A DNA stretch of 64,000 nt, taken from Crambe crambe (Eukaryota; Porifera; Demospongiae; Poecilosclerida; Crambeidae). Below the pieces are notes generated by a model. That model saw only the letters and a program-made list of their open reading frames with translations. It searched no databases and had not been told where the DNA came from. Positions within the stretch are counted from its first letter, which is position 1; each line of letters starts with the position of its first letter. The stretch spans positions 3,968,001 through 4,032,000 of the forward strand of contig OZ004588.1 of NCBI GenBank assembly GCA_963924555.1. Direction: 5' to 3'. Below, one piece after another: positions 10,901 to 23,338 of this stretch. The position numbers and the translations under genes were made by a program.

Positions 10901-13727
10901 TTACGTGCCACACCTGGGCGACACTATTGGACATTACACCGAGTCCATTTTGGATAAGTATGCAGCAGACAGCATTCTGGGTATGGGAGGATGGGTGAGT
11001 CAGCAAATTAGAGGGGCTGAAAATTTTTGGGATATTGTTATAATTTATCACAAGATCTGTCCCACGAACCTGAATTCCTTGACCAAAGTATGTGCTTAAG
11101 TGTTGAGATAGACTGTGAGTGGGGGGTTCAAAGGTCTTTAGCCTCGGTTCAAAGGTGATGAAATGACTGTATGGATTGATGATATTTATAGCATGTGTAA
11201 GGTCTCTGGTCCTCAATGAAGTACCAACTCAGCTCAGAAGTGAAGAAATTCATTACCATTAGAAATAGTGTTTACAGTATCTGGACTGCTGTGCACAACA
11301 ATTTTTAAAGGGTGTGAGGGCTGTCCCATGCATGTACACTATCCATGTGCATGCTGTCATGACACTTGCTCTCATGACCTTTAACCTGTGCATATTTACA
11401 GAGTTCACTAATGGAAAGTTACATGGAGAATGGAGGATATGAAGATGGGGTCATGATTGATCGGGAGAGTGGAACAGTCCTTGCTGCTACTGTTGGGGAC
11501 ACTTATGATCCTCCACTAGGAAGGCATCGGGCATCACAGGTATGAATCTCACAGAGTCTAATCAAAACTATCTCCCCCCCCCCCCCCCCCCCCCCCAAGT
11601 CCCCATTAGTTATAGTACAATTGCAATGCAGTGGAACCAATCACATAATATTACACAGCATGTCTGTATATATAACATCAGTGCTTGTGATAAAAAATTG
11701 ATATTAATCCCACAACGTATAGTTTGTCACTGGACATTGCATTAGTGTGTATACTTTTGTCCTGAAAAACGAATAATGACCTGATATTGGCCAGAAAATG
11801 TCAGGTGTCAGGCTGTCATCATAAGCTCTGTAACATAATATTACACAGCAAGGGGTCATTGAATGTCCAATATTACGCAGCAAGGGGAAGCAATCATCCT
11901 GGATGTCTAATATTACGTAGCAAGGGGATAAGCAATCATACTGGATGTCTATAATATTACACAGCAATGGATTAAGCAATCATCCTGGGTGTCTATATAT
12001 ATATTTGTATGACTCTATGTCTATGTTTTTTAACAGACAAGATATATTTTTCACTGTTTGAACAGCTGCAACAATAGCTCTTGAGCAGTAGACTAGCGAG
12101 CCTATATTACATGCAGCACAAAATCTAAGATTCCAAACTGTGCACAAAGAGGCTGCACCTATTCACCTTCACCTTATATTTTTGTTTCCAAAACCATGGA
12201 AGCCACAAAAATTACACACATTTCCTGCTCTGTAGTAGTACAAGGCAATGCAATACTGCTGCTAATTCCCAAATGTGTTATTATTATGACTACAGTGCAA
12301 ATTCACTGGTATGGAAGTATTCCCCTTGATATTCCTGGCTTCTTGCTGGTCTGGCTTATGTGCTAGCACTTGTTCCCACACTTTATATGACTGATACTAC
12401 TTAGCTGTGGGTGTCTAACGGGTTGTTCTCACTCTATTGCTCACATTGTTTCATGTTCTGTTCAAACCTGGACATCATGAGTTATAGAATGACTCAGTCA
12501 AGGGCACTATTCTGTCCACCAAAAAAGCAACAAACGACAATGTTTAACTCTAAAGAACATTTGTCCCTATAATTATATCTGTTATTAAGCTCCGGGTACA
12601 ATTATCGTTTTTGTTGTTTATTTTTGTTTTTTGTTATTTTTGTTGTTGTTTTTGGTTTGTTTGTTTGGAACATTTTCTGGTTAATTTTTTTCATCACTTC
12701 CTGCCCTTTATTACTATCAGAGCTATGCTGCTCTCATATCGTTATTGCATGCTACATTGGGATTATCATGTTCTGCTTTCTTCTACACATGTAGGTATAT
12801 CCCCCAACTGACTGCTCCCAGGCTTCAAATCCTTTCGGGCCTGGATCATCAGCAACCCTTCCCAAAAGATTCTCTCCAGGAGCTCACCATCAGTCACAGC
12901 ACACTATATATCCAGTATCCAATGATGACAAGAGTGCATCTATCCCCAGGGAACCACACACTCTGCGGCTGGGACGTTGGAATAGCGTCGAAGTTCTTTT
13001 TGAAGAGCCTGTAGATGACAAAGAGGATGCAGAATCACTTAAAGAAACTCACACACCTCATTTGGGAGCACAGGCTTTGCATTACTCTTATTCTCGAAGC
13101 ATTTCCACCAACTCCCTTGACTTAGCCACACCCACAAGTCTCTCTCTTGTTCAGAGTCGTTCGTGCTATGTATGTGACTCATCCTCTCCTGTAGTAAACA
13201 TTCCTTCTAATGTAGCTCTAGCAAAAGAAGGCTCTTTCCTACCAACGCTCCTAGAAGAAATTCCATTTTCTGCTCATGGACCAGAAGATGGCATTGCTAA
13301 TGGATTTGGGGTAATTGGGAGAAATTCTGCAATGTCAGAAGCTCGAGTATCTCACCTCCAGTCATCAGAATCAGTATCGTCCGGAGAATACATGCAAAAC
13401 CTTTACTCCAACAGCAACACGTTAGATCATTCACATGACCAAACTCATCCCTCACAAGGTGGTAGCTCCTCCTCTTCTGTAGACGATGTGGATCAGGGCA
13501 ATCATATGCATAACGAACAGGGACATGTTAAGAAAGGGAGAAGTGTGTCTGAGGGAGCTGCAGTAAATGGCCAGAGGAGAAAAAGTGAACCAACAAGCCG
13601 GGAAAGGACACAAAGTGAACCACGACCCGAACGCAGGAGGAGTTTAGTTGCTGATGTAATCCTGCCTGTGTCTACCACCGTTATTCACATTGTGGCTGTG
13701 GGATTCATGTACTTTAGCAGAGAATAG
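7945..13727 (+). CDS. Giant Bcl-2 family protein, Bak-like, tail-anchored
   Basis: Five exons, 7945-8085, 8269-8907, 9381-10994, 11402-11539 and 12795-13727, all phase 0, give about 1154 aa. Residues about 670-830 form a Bcl-2 domain: BH3 at YRMRVIGDIVEKRY (compare Bak RQLAIIGDDINRRY), BH1 at LLLEGARIQDGILLI, BH2 at SILGMGGW then SSLMESY. An intron falls directly after the BH2 tryptophan codon, near the intron position known from other Bcl-2 genes. The C-terminus ends with a hydrophobic segment (LPVSTTVIHIVAVGFMYF) flanked by RRR and SRE, typical of a tail anchor for mitochondria or ER. The N-terminal 260 residues are basic and coiled-coil-like; then come a Pro/Ser/Thr-rich stretch and, after BH2, about 310 low-complexity Ser-rich residues, recalling the long linker of Bcl-rambo (BCL2L13). 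Whether exons 1-2 belong to the same transcript rests on frame and phase only. Confidence 0.8.
11574..11596. repeat. Poly-C run
   Basis: Run of about 23 C in intron 4 of the Bcl-2-like gene. Confidence 0.8.
11836..11990. repeat. Tandem repeat, about 40 bp x 4
   Basis: Four imperfect copies of a unit holding taatattacacagcaagggg and aagcaatcatcctggatgtc, in intron 4 of the Bcl-2-like gene. The rest of this 1.25-kb intron shows no gene. Confidence 0.75.
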
Positions 13728-13805
13728 TATGATTTTTTATTTCTATCTGTGCACTGCCCAATAAGTTTTCTTTTAATTATTATAATAATAATTGGAAATA
13801 ATACT

Positions 13806-16800
13806 TCATAAAGTGTTTTCAATACTTTGACTAAGAGAATTAACTTTACAGCAATAAGGGAAGGGATAACATCCAGGGTCTCCACACAGCTGCACCCACT
13901 TGTCCCGACCGATCTGTGTTTGAGAGGTCCCCCAATCCAGGCCATACAGTAGACTCCGGCGGATCTGCATAGATTGTTCCATAAGTGCTCATGAAGATTG
14001 ATGGATTCATATTCTTGGGTTGGGTCATTGAGTTTGTATAATAATTTTAAGGATTTAGCTAGTTAGTCTGAACCAACCCTTGGACCTAACAGCAACTGCA
14101 ATGTCACTGTCCAGCCAGTGAATGAGCAAATGAAAAGCAATGTGTCTGTAAAATCACATCTTCTTTGTCTGTCCTGATAGTGAAATGGTTGATCCTTACC
14201 AATCCAATCTTTTCTAGTACAAGGGAATATTTCCTTGGGTTGAGTGGGAAGATCTCGCCGGGGTCTGTGTGCAGGTTGAAGAGGAGTGGAGGGTTATGGT
14301 GCTGCAGAGTGGCATTGGAACGACAGGCTGAATCAAAGTAGTCTTCAGGACAGTAACCTCTGTATGTGTAAACAGGCAGGATAAGACCAGACTCTGGTTG
14401 TCAATACTCAAGGTGAAGGACCTATTTACTCACCCAATAATTCAAGAGCTGACCTGTACTCAAACTAATTAAGAGCCACAAGCAAGTATTAAATTTTAGT
14501 GATGTCAGGTAAGAACCTCACAAATATGGGTGTGAGAAGCTTGTGTGTGCACATGTGTATGTACTAATTAGAAGTATGATAGTAATAGGATTGCTAGGTT
14601 GACTAGTAATCAACCTTGTCCTCGGACCAGCAGGCTTGTGGACTAAGATGGCCTCTTCATACACTCTATTCAGACTCACCCTCTGGTGTAGTAGTGGGCC
14701 TTGTATTCACGCCAGCGGATAGCATGGGGACCTTCTGTCCTATTGATGTATTCAGGATAGTAGGGCACCCAATCTCGCTGGTTCTACAACAAGAAAAGAG
14801 GATAATAATGTTCTGAATGATGTACAGTGGAACCTCTCCATGTAGACATTGCCATTATTGTCCTGGTGAATGAATGGAAAATATCAAGAATGAGATGTTC
14901 TGAATAGTTGATATGTAAATGGAATCTTTTAATTCCAATAAGAGTGTCCTGATTAATAGAGGTATCAGTTTAAGGGTGTCCTAGTTAACATACTGGTAGT
15001 CCTAAATTTATTAATGATGTCCTGATTATTATTTTAAAAGTGTATCTATTGCAGGGGACACCATTTGTTTATCTGCTTAGCGAACTTGGAGAGCCCATAT
15101 CAAAAGTTCCACTGTACGTATTCTTTTACATTTCTTTTGTTCTTGAGGAGCACTGAACTTAAGTCCACACCGTCGATCTTGTTATCGGTGGTAGACTTCA
15201 CTCCAACCATCTTCAGGATAGTCGGAAACAAGTCCAGACTGGAACCAAGCTGGTGGGTGTGGTTATGACCGATCTTTCCTGACCACCACGCAATGGCTGG
15301 CACCCTCATGCCTCCTTCCCAAGTGGACCCTTTACCGCATCTCAAATGCCCAGCACTGCCCCCATCGTTCTTCAGATTCAAGTCAGGGCTATAAAACGTT
15401 ATCAAGAAACAAACAATTACTAAAGAAATGCAAACCACTGTGGCGAGCGAAGCTTTGGCTGATGATGCCACCATTATTGCAAAGAACTCGATGGAACCGG
15501 AATAATGTATGCACATACAGTGACATGATATACCGTATAGTGCGATATTTTCGTGGGTAAAATTTTTCGTGGATTCGTGGCTTTGAAAAATTAATAAGGG
15601 AATTTATATGGTTCACACATAAAACCACAAAAATTTTGACCCACGAAAAATTTGCGTTATATACAGTATAACAGCACCCTTTCCCTAGTGGCTCGCTTCG
15701 CAATATAACTACAGCATATTAACCCTGCTAGTTGAGTGTCCTGGTGCACCGGTGTTGATCACCAAGTATTATTGTTTACACAACCACAACATCAACAACA
15801 ACAACAACAAAGTAACAATAAGGTACCCACTGGGCTTACCCATTAGCTGATGTAAGGAAGATAAAAGTGTTCGAGTAAAGATTGTTTTTCATCAGAGTTT
15901 GCATGATTTGCCCTACTCCATGATCAACTTCACTCTGTGTGGAGGAAAGAAAAATGACCTCAACTCACCAGTTATTACAGGAAACATGTGTGCATTGAAG
16001 AGAATCTCATGGGAGATCAATAAATTGTATGGGAGAAGGGAACCTCCCTGCACAGGTTGCATGCATGACAGAAAGTGCATATTACACAGGAGAAAGTGCA
16101 GGGTTGCATGGGAGGTGAGTACAGTAAAAAGATAATCTCCCTCCAGAGGTTGCATGCATGGGGTCATGGGAGGTGAGTGAGTTGGCTATGTGGAATTAAT
16201 AACTTACCAGGAGAAAGTGCAGGTTGCATGGGAGGTGAGTACAGTAAAAAGATAATCTCCCTCCAGAGGTTGCATGCATGGGGTCATGGGAGGTGAGTGA
16301 GTTGGCTATGTGGAATTAATAACTTACCAGGGAGTCCCCAAAGGGTCCACGAATGCTGGAGTTGCGGAACTGTTTCCCACTGAAGTGTGGGGCATGAGTG
16401 TGGTGGAAGGAGTACAGCAGAAAGAAAGGAGTCCTTTTAACTGGAAAAATAGAGAAGGTGCAGTTATAACAATGTTATCCCATAGGTATAGCTAGGCACT
16501 GTCTTAATAATATTCGATTTCCATTCAGTAATCGAACTAGTATAGCTAGCTAGATCTAGATAGCACTGCATACAAATAGCTACTGTATTTAGCATAGATC
16601 TGATTGACCTGTGCTCCTTTTTATGAAGGAAACTGCATAATTGAGAAGGTTGTTAGAGAGGTTAGTTAGATCGACAGGCTGCTGGAGTATCTTCTGCCTA
16701 TACCTGGTGTAATATATCAGCGGGCATTGCACATATCCTATAAGATGTCATATGACATATCACATGCTTATGACAAACAGAGAGCAGTTCATGAATTTTA

Positions 16801-19159
16801 ACTCACGTGGATCACATGTTTGGTGGCATAACTGGTTTGGGTAGAAACAAATGTTGCAAGGACAGTCACTATGAGAATTGGGAACCCCCTATAGCAAAAC
16901 AATAATAGTCCAACTCTACCCTAGCTTGTTTTCTGCTCCTATAGCAGCATAGATTACTCCAAGCTGAGATGTTACACTCAGGGATCCTACACAGTAAAGG
17001 AACTGAACACATTAATGACTGGATAACACGTATTCTGTACACTGCAGGGACCAAATACTACACTCCATTACCTATTGTAGCATGACAGGATAACAGGTAT
17101 TGCTGCACACCCTGTTAGATGTTACTCTACCAGGTATTTTACATAGCCAAGACACCACAGAGACCGAATACTAAACACTCTGTCACCCATTATAATATGA
17201 CAGAATAGCAGGTATTCTGCGCAAACTGTTATACCAGGTATTTCACATACACACTACAGGGACCAAAATAATAGTACACTCTAATAGCTACAGGATAGCA
17301 AGTATCCTGAATTACTCTAAAACAATACGAATGACGTGTCACTGTACACAGAGGTTCAATCACCATTATAACCATTATGCACCATTCATAAGTGTCCCCA
17401 ATAGGCTAGCTAAATGACGAGTTGTTTTCACTGTACATCACAGCAATTGATTTTAAGTGTGTAGCTGCAGTACTTCATAGAGTGTTGCTTGAACTTACCA
17501 TGTAGTAATCAAAGCCATGATTGTGCGGTAAATGTTTTCCTCTGTCTCCAATGCCCTACAATTTGTAATGAATATCTTTATCATAATCTCTTTTATTTCA
17601 CTGCATTTTCTCTAACACAAATACACAGTTTTACATCTGAACTGTTTACAAGGTGAGTTATTCGTGTATAGAAAGAAATAGTGTAGAAAGTTCAAAAGGA
17701 TAGAAGTCCTCAGTTATCTATTGAGTACAATTTATTTGGTATGAAGTACAGTGTTGATTGTTAACAGTACTATCTGTTGCTGGCTAGATGGTTGACGAAC
17801 TCACCAGTTGCCATTTACCAACTGTGCCTGTCCTGTAGCCTAGTTTCTTCAAAACCTCAGCTAAAGTGATCTCATTTGAGGGCAGGCCTGCAAGAAATAA
17901 ATAAATGAACAGTTGAACAGTCATTTCTATACGCAAAAAAAACAAAACAAAACAAAAAAAAAACAACAAAAAAACTGAACCATGCAAGGATGTGGCAACT
18001 CTTCAATGCAAATATCAAAGTTAAAATGTTAACTTGTGAGACTATACAACGAAACTAATATGAAAGACATTATTATTATTATTATTATTATAACTATTGA
18101 AGGCTCCCTGTGCCCATTAGCGATTACAAAGTTGTAGATAATGTACCTCCAAGATCATCTGGAGTGAACTCCCCAGGATAAATTCCAGATCTTATTGGAT
18201 AACGACCAGTCAGTAGTGCAGCACGGGTGGGACTTCCCACAGGACTGGCTGCATAAAATTGAGTGAAGATGAGCCCCTGATCGGCTAGCTTTTGGATGTG
18301 AGGAGTTGAGGAAGTCGGGTGTCCATAAGGGGAGAGGTCTCCATACCCTAACTGCATGCCCCGATGAATAATAATTATACCAATTAGTTAAGCCACTATA
18401 GCTATAGAGTTTAAAAGTAACTTGCAAATTGCTGCATTGAAAGCACCTGTGAGGTTAAAATCGGTGCATGCAATTGCTGAGCTAATTTTGTATTCATCCT
18501 ACACATACATCACACACATAGCTACTGTACGTGTTATGAGTTCTGAGTTCTGCACACTCTAGCCAGACAGTCGGCAGTCGCTTTGCTTCTTAGGTTTACC
18601 AATTTAGTTACATTCGGCTATCCTGCCATCAACTAGAATTTAAGCTGTCTGCCACTTCATTTGTGTACACACAGATATGCACAGAGCAAGAAGTAACTCT
18701 TAATGAAGTGTTTAAAATCAAAAGCATGATGTTTGAAACACTGATTTTGCAAGCCACCTGCACAGATGATAGAGCACTGGCAAACAGACAGATGGACAGA
18801 CAGATACACCATAAGTTTTGCTGCACATGTATGCACATGACCAATGCTTAATAAGCAGCTAAACTGAGTCTGGCATAGATACGTAGCAGGCCCAATCAGG
18901 TATTTTTGTGACCACTATTAGATTATCCACTCATTTAGTGACTTGTAATTAGCATTACGTACCTAGCCAGCTACTATAGCTAGCTACTCCAGCTCACGTC
19001 ATCCACTAAGAAGATTATGATATTTGGCTTCCTGTATTTGTCCACCTCCTCCTTACTGGTTGCAACAGGAACCATCAAAAAAATTCCAATGCAGACGGCA
19101 AGCGAGTACCACACTGTATTCATCTGGCTCATCTCTGGCTTTCCAGCGAGAGTTGGCAT
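13806..19159 (-). CDS. Arylsulfatase-A-like protein, probably catalytically dead
   Basis: Eleven exons: 18998-19159, 18147-18351, 17805-17887, 17499-17555, 16807-16888, 16328-16440, 15840-15934, 15130-15388, 14680-14777, 14200-14359 and 13964-13806, in consistent phase, give 490 aa (human ARSA 507). A hydrophobic N-terminal segment ([15 protein letters not shown]) suggests a signal peptide. ARSA-like motifs run in order: [99 protein letters not shown]. Three catalytic positions differ: the formylglycine cysteine of CxPSR is Gly93 (VGSPTRAA, codon 18235-18237), the histidine of GKWHLG is Gln (codon 17808-17810) and the metal aspartate of TADNG is Ala (TSANG, codon 15845-15847). Other active-site residues (first DD, R, K, HH, N) remain. 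The frame is fully open, so a non-catalytic lumenal role is more likely than a pseudogene. The 3' end lies 79 bp from the convergent Bcl-2-like gene. Confidence 0.88.
14825..15114. mobile_element. MITE with CAGTGGAACCTC ends
   Basis: Begins cagtggaacctctcc and ends agttccactg, with TA on both sides, so it fits a Tc1/mariner-type non-autonomous element. It sits in sulfatase intron 8, a few bases from the exon 8 donor. Confidence 0.65.
15529..15670. mobile_element. Short MITE, 142 bp, long inverted ends
   Basis: The ends tataccgtata and tatacagtata are inverted copies, and the similarity continues inward (cgtgggtaaaattttt versus aaaattttgacccacg). It lies in sulfatase intron 7. Confidence 0.7.
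16092..16330. repeat. Tandem duplication of about 119 bp including an exon-6 splice donor
   Basis: Two nearly identical copies (about 16092-16211 and 16211-16330). Both hold aggttgcatgcatggggtca and end in taataacttaccagg, which on the minus strand is the donor of sulfatase exon 6. Only the copy at 16326 adjoins the coding exon. Confidence 0.85.
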
Positions 19160-19384
19160 TTTATGTCCATCCCATGCCCATGGTACGCATGCTCAGTTAG
19201 TTTCCTATAGCCCCGCCCCCTAGCTAGCCGTAGGCATGTTTATGACGTCACATCTTGGGCTTCATGCAAGCATAGATACTATATACTGCGCACCCTGGAT
19301 AGGAAATTGGAATTTTTTCAGTGGTCACATCCGCTTTTCGGGGGGCGTGGGCGTGCAGCTGCTTTATTAGTATCTGATAGCTAG

Positions 19385-20365
19385 ATGGATCCTGACGCTA
19401 TCCTGCGTTTTAATAACATATTGGAGGAAGTTACAAAACAAGAAGAGTTCAGTCTTGACACTCCAGTAAACAAAAGTATCTTGAAAGATATAGAGGACAT
19501 TAAAAGCAGGGCAGAGAAGCCCCTTTTGCTATTTACAACCTTAGAAAGGGAATGTTCGGAAATTATCAGCAAAGGAGGCAGTCTACATTCAGTTGAACTA
19601 TTAAAGAAAAGAAGTATTCCTAGGTTTCATAGGTTTAGGACATACAAGCTTCCAGAAATCTTGAGAAAGTTTCCATCCTTACCAACAGGTCTTTTCCTTT
19701 GGCAAATTGTTGCAGAAAAGATATTTTTGTCATTTTTCAAGGCTCCTGCTCGAACACAAAGTATGCAGCGACAAAGGTGTCTAGATGACATCGAAAAGAA
19801 TGCCATTCGATATGCATCTGGGTATGTATTGAGGAAGCTTATGAAGAAATATAGCAAGGATGATTCAGCAAAGATTAAGGAATGTATTAACTCATTAATT
19901 CATGATCCAACAGACTTAGACCATCTTGAAGATGTGGATGCGGATGATTTTGAGGAATACACAAGGGTTTGGTTGACCAAAACTGACAGAGGTGGTCTGC
20001 TACATGTGACAGATGAAGCATTTTGGCTGTTTTGTGAGATTGAAATTGTGATTTATGACAAGTTGATGGAGTGCTTTGCAGGAGAAGAACGTTCTGTGGC
20101 TAGTCTGACTGCAACAGCAACTACAGACTCTGATATACAGTTTATTTGGTCTGAAATAAACAACATAGAAGATGAGTATCACCACCTTGCTCAGTGCCTC
20201 TTAACATCTATTGTGCAGGAATGGATTATCTTGCGAGGGCATTCTCTCCGCAACAGATTCATGGAAAATTACAAGGTATTGAGTATGACTAAAGCCAAAC
20301 AAGGGAAGAAAAGCCTACGAAAAGAACTCAAGCGGAATGAGTCTTCTTCAAAAGAAGAGAAGTGA
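19385..20365 (+). CDS. Accessory ORF of the P element, 326 aa
   Basis: A single open frame without introns, starting 79 bp inside the left inverted end and running toward the transposase, whose stop is about 56 bp away. It shows IRYASGYVLRKLMKKY, an acidic linker, and TKTDRGGLLHVTDEAFWLF, then a Lys-rich C-terminus. The segment resembles the region that follows the DPLE..FG..R block in many P/THAP9-type transposases (AGYV.RKL ... RGGL), so it may be the C-terminal domain split off as its own gene. This is an inference; a captured host gene is the alternative. Confidence 0.7.
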   Translation: MDPDAILRFNNILEEVTKQEEFSLDTPVNKSILKDIEDIKSRAEKPLLLFTTLERECSEIISKGGSLHSVELLKKRSIPRFHRFRTYKLPEILRKFPSLPTGLFLWQIVAEKIFLSFFKAPARTQSMQRQRCLDDIEKNAIRYASGYVLRKLMKKYSKDDSAKIKECINSLIHDPTDLDHLEDVDADDFEEYTRVWLTKTDRGGLLHVTDEAFWLFCEIEIVIYDKLMECFAGEERSVASLTATATTDSDIQFIWSEINNIEDEYHHLAQCLLTSIVQEWIILRGHSLRNRFMENYKVLSMTKAKQGKKSLRKELKRNESSSKEEK

Positions 20366-20420
20366 TATATGGTACAGGCCATGTTAGCTACTATCAATAT
20401 TATTATCATAATAATAATTA

Positions 20421-23338
20421 TTATGTATTCTTTTTCTTCTTTTTGTGTAATGGTTGGAACAGTTCTTCAATATCATTAGAGTCAAAATCAAGCATTCGCT
20501 TCACACTGCTACTCCCTCCAAGGGCCATTGAACGACCAACCCTTATTGCCTGAGTATTCTCAATAAACCTCTTGGCAGTAGGGTTATCACTTCTTCCTCC
20601 TCTCATCCTCTGTTTGCCAAAGAAGGCTTCAAGAGGGTCCTGATTAAATCTCTCACTGAGTATGAAGCATCCTTTGCTACCACTGCTCAGAAGAGACTCG
20701 GCTAGTTCAGTGAAGGAATAAACTGCAAGCATAGGTTACAGCTCATATAGTTAGCTATTATAATTATTTAGAAATAAGTACCTGTCATACGTACACCATA
20801 AAGTGTCTCATCTGGAAGGAGCATACAGTTCTTTTCTTTGTCGGATAATTCAGGTAGTGCTTTCACTGATTCATCCCATTCCTTCAAGTATTCCAAAAAG
20901 GTCGTCTTTAGCCACTATAATTATGATGCATGGTTTGACATAATAATTGTACATATTACTATTTACCACATCACACCTTAAGCCTGGAATCCTTTGGGCT
21001 AAAATATCCCCTGAGATCAGGTTTTCTCTTCTCCTTGGCCTCCTTCAAATTACGTGTATTCATACAGTCAAAAAACTTGTCAAATGTTTGACAGAATCTC
21101 TCTGTTTCCACTGTCATTTTCCACACATAATTTTCTGGCTCAAGCTCCCTCATTGAAGCAAATGAATCCACTACAGATTTGCTGAGAACCTATAAAACAA
21201 GTGAATAATGTAATTAAAAAGGTGATACATTAGCTAGTACCTGAGCTGCGAGTCGCACATTCATCTTCGAGTAGGATGTCAACTTCAGATGCTCTAATTT
21301 GAGTCTCTTGCCAATGTACAATCCTGTCTCACTTTGTGTTCTTTCATATAGTTTAACAAGATGGTACCACATTATCTTTTGTCCATTAATCTAAAGACTT
21401 AAAATATTAATATTAATAGCTATGTAGATATCATTGCATTACCATCAGATTCCGAGTTCCTTTCTCTGTAGAATTTGCCCATGCATTTCTTGTTGTTTTT
21501 ATAAGATGCGGGACATCAGAAAAAAAGTAGATGAATTTTCCAGATCTATTATTTGGGGTTTTATAAACTACTCCTTCCTTCATGTATGTCTTGTGCCTGT
21601 GATCTCGGAAAAATTTTCTGTTGGGTTTCGCACCATCACACACAAAAGCAACGACGTGAAGTCCAATTTGCTCAATGCGTCGTGTTGCTTCCCAAATGAT
21701 AGCATTTAAATCAATTCCCACAACACCTGTGTTATAGCTAGATGGATTAAAGTATGACTACATTTTAGCTAAGTGTTATTACCTGATGTAGGAAACTGTG
21801 CATAGGGAAAATTCAACCTGATAAATATTCCTCGAATCATCAGTGTCAACATTATTATGGGTTGCAATTTCATTATTATTGCTGTTTTTACACCGCTGCT
21901 CAAACGACCTTATCTTGTTATTAAAATCGCCAACATCAACAAATCCAATAATTTTCCATTTCTATCAAACACTAAATCTTCATGTATTTTCATCTTATCA
22001 AATACAATGCTAACACTTCTATGGAATAATTTAATAAATAATAATTACATATTATGATAATCATAATACCTCTTCCAATCATGCTCCAATTCTTTAATAT
22101 TTGCTTCCTCCATTAAAAAAGCATCAACTTCTATTTGAAATCCAGGTTGTGATTTGAAGAAATGTGTATAATCACGCAATGTCCGTTTAGATGGAAGAGT
22201 AATAAAACCGGAGTCACGCATTATATCATAGGTTTTAGATGATGTAAGTGCAATATTTAAACACCATCGAATAAACAATGGATGCCATCTTCGTCCTGTA
22301 TTCCCTTTCACACTCATTGCAGAAACCTAATTACATGTAAATTCCATAATATGTAAGAGTCTGTTAAAACAGCTATTAACTAACTTGTTGATCCCAAAAT
22401 ACTCTTTTGAAATTCTGCACAGGTAATTTCTTCATTTCACCATCATGACTCTTTATTATACTTTTAAAATCATCCTCAAGCTCTTTTGTGACTTCAACAC
22501 CATGCTTCTCAGTTAGATTCTTAAACCTTTTTTTCCATCTTTGTATCTGCCTTTCCTTATTATGCAATACTTCCTTCATCCTTAATATTCTTGCTCTCTT
22601 TTGTGGTGAACGCATGTAGTGTAGGTTGGTTGTACTGGTCAACACTGAATTTTTCTTCCTGGTGTAACTGGAATGCATAGCCCTCAAATTACAACGGTAC
22701 TTGTGGCACTCTGCACATGACACCTCTTTGACCAACAATTCACATTTTGTATGTCTGACAGTGCAAGGGTAAAGATTGCCATCCATAGTTACACAATGGT
22801 TATCCAGATAACACACGAGTTCTTTATTGGGGGACAAAATTTTTCCTGTACGCGATTCTGCCATCTTAACAAAATTGGCATCAGGATTCCCTGCACACAC
22901 ATTATGACTCATTATGAGGGAGAGCAACACCTTGAATGTATCAAATGTCAGTGTGCTAGGGATGTCAAAGAGGGCTGAACACTGTAATATGGACCATCCA
23001 TGTTAAGTCCAAATGCACAATCAATGACTTTGTTATAACTATAGGCTTAGTAGAAGGATGCTTTTGACGATGCAATCTAATAATCCTCAGTTCTGTCAAA
23101 CTCTCATTCATTTGAAATACCCAATCAGGTGAAAAAGATTATGATTGTAAGTGAAGAAGAAAACCTTGAAGGGTATCAGAAGTACACTAAAATAGAACAG
23201 TGACAAGATATCAAGTAAAACAAGTCTGATATGCTGTCATAATACCTTAACAGCATAAGTTTCTTTCCTCTTCTTTGGGGGGGCTAAACGTGACTTGCTT
23301 CTTGATCCATGCCCCTTCTTTCCTTGTTTACCAGGCAT
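20421..23338 (-). CDS. P-element-type transposase
   Basis: Probable start at 23338 (MPGKQGKKGHGSRSK). Recognisable blocks downstream: LIVHLDLTWMV (about 23010-23030), a Cys-rich segment with SCAECHKYRC (22690-22730), a THAP9/P-type block RRWHPLFIRWCLNIAL ... LPSKRTLRDY (22170-22290), DKMKIHEDLVFDRNGKIIGF (21950-22000), AFVCDGAKPNRKFF and FSDVPHLIKTTRNAW (21490-21650), LTSYSKMNVRLAAQ (21240-21290), and FNQDPLEAFFGKQRMRGG (20600-20670), the standard P-transposase signature. No N-terminal THAP finger was seen. Exons are separated by short introns. In the N-terminal third the frame appears to contain one stop (near 23144) and one frame change (near 22985), unless an unrecognised intron removes them, so present activity is doubtful. 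Confidence 0.82.

Noticed and set aside
13970-14190. Another sulfatase exon between exons 10 and 11
   Set aside because: Candidate frames end in stops or break phase; the acceptor at 13965 joins exon 10 in phase 0 and gives the expected C-terminal PGC..CC motif.
20366-20420. Joining the plus-strand P-element ORF to the transposase as one gene
   Set aside because: The two lie on opposite strands and converge, so they cannot be one transcript.
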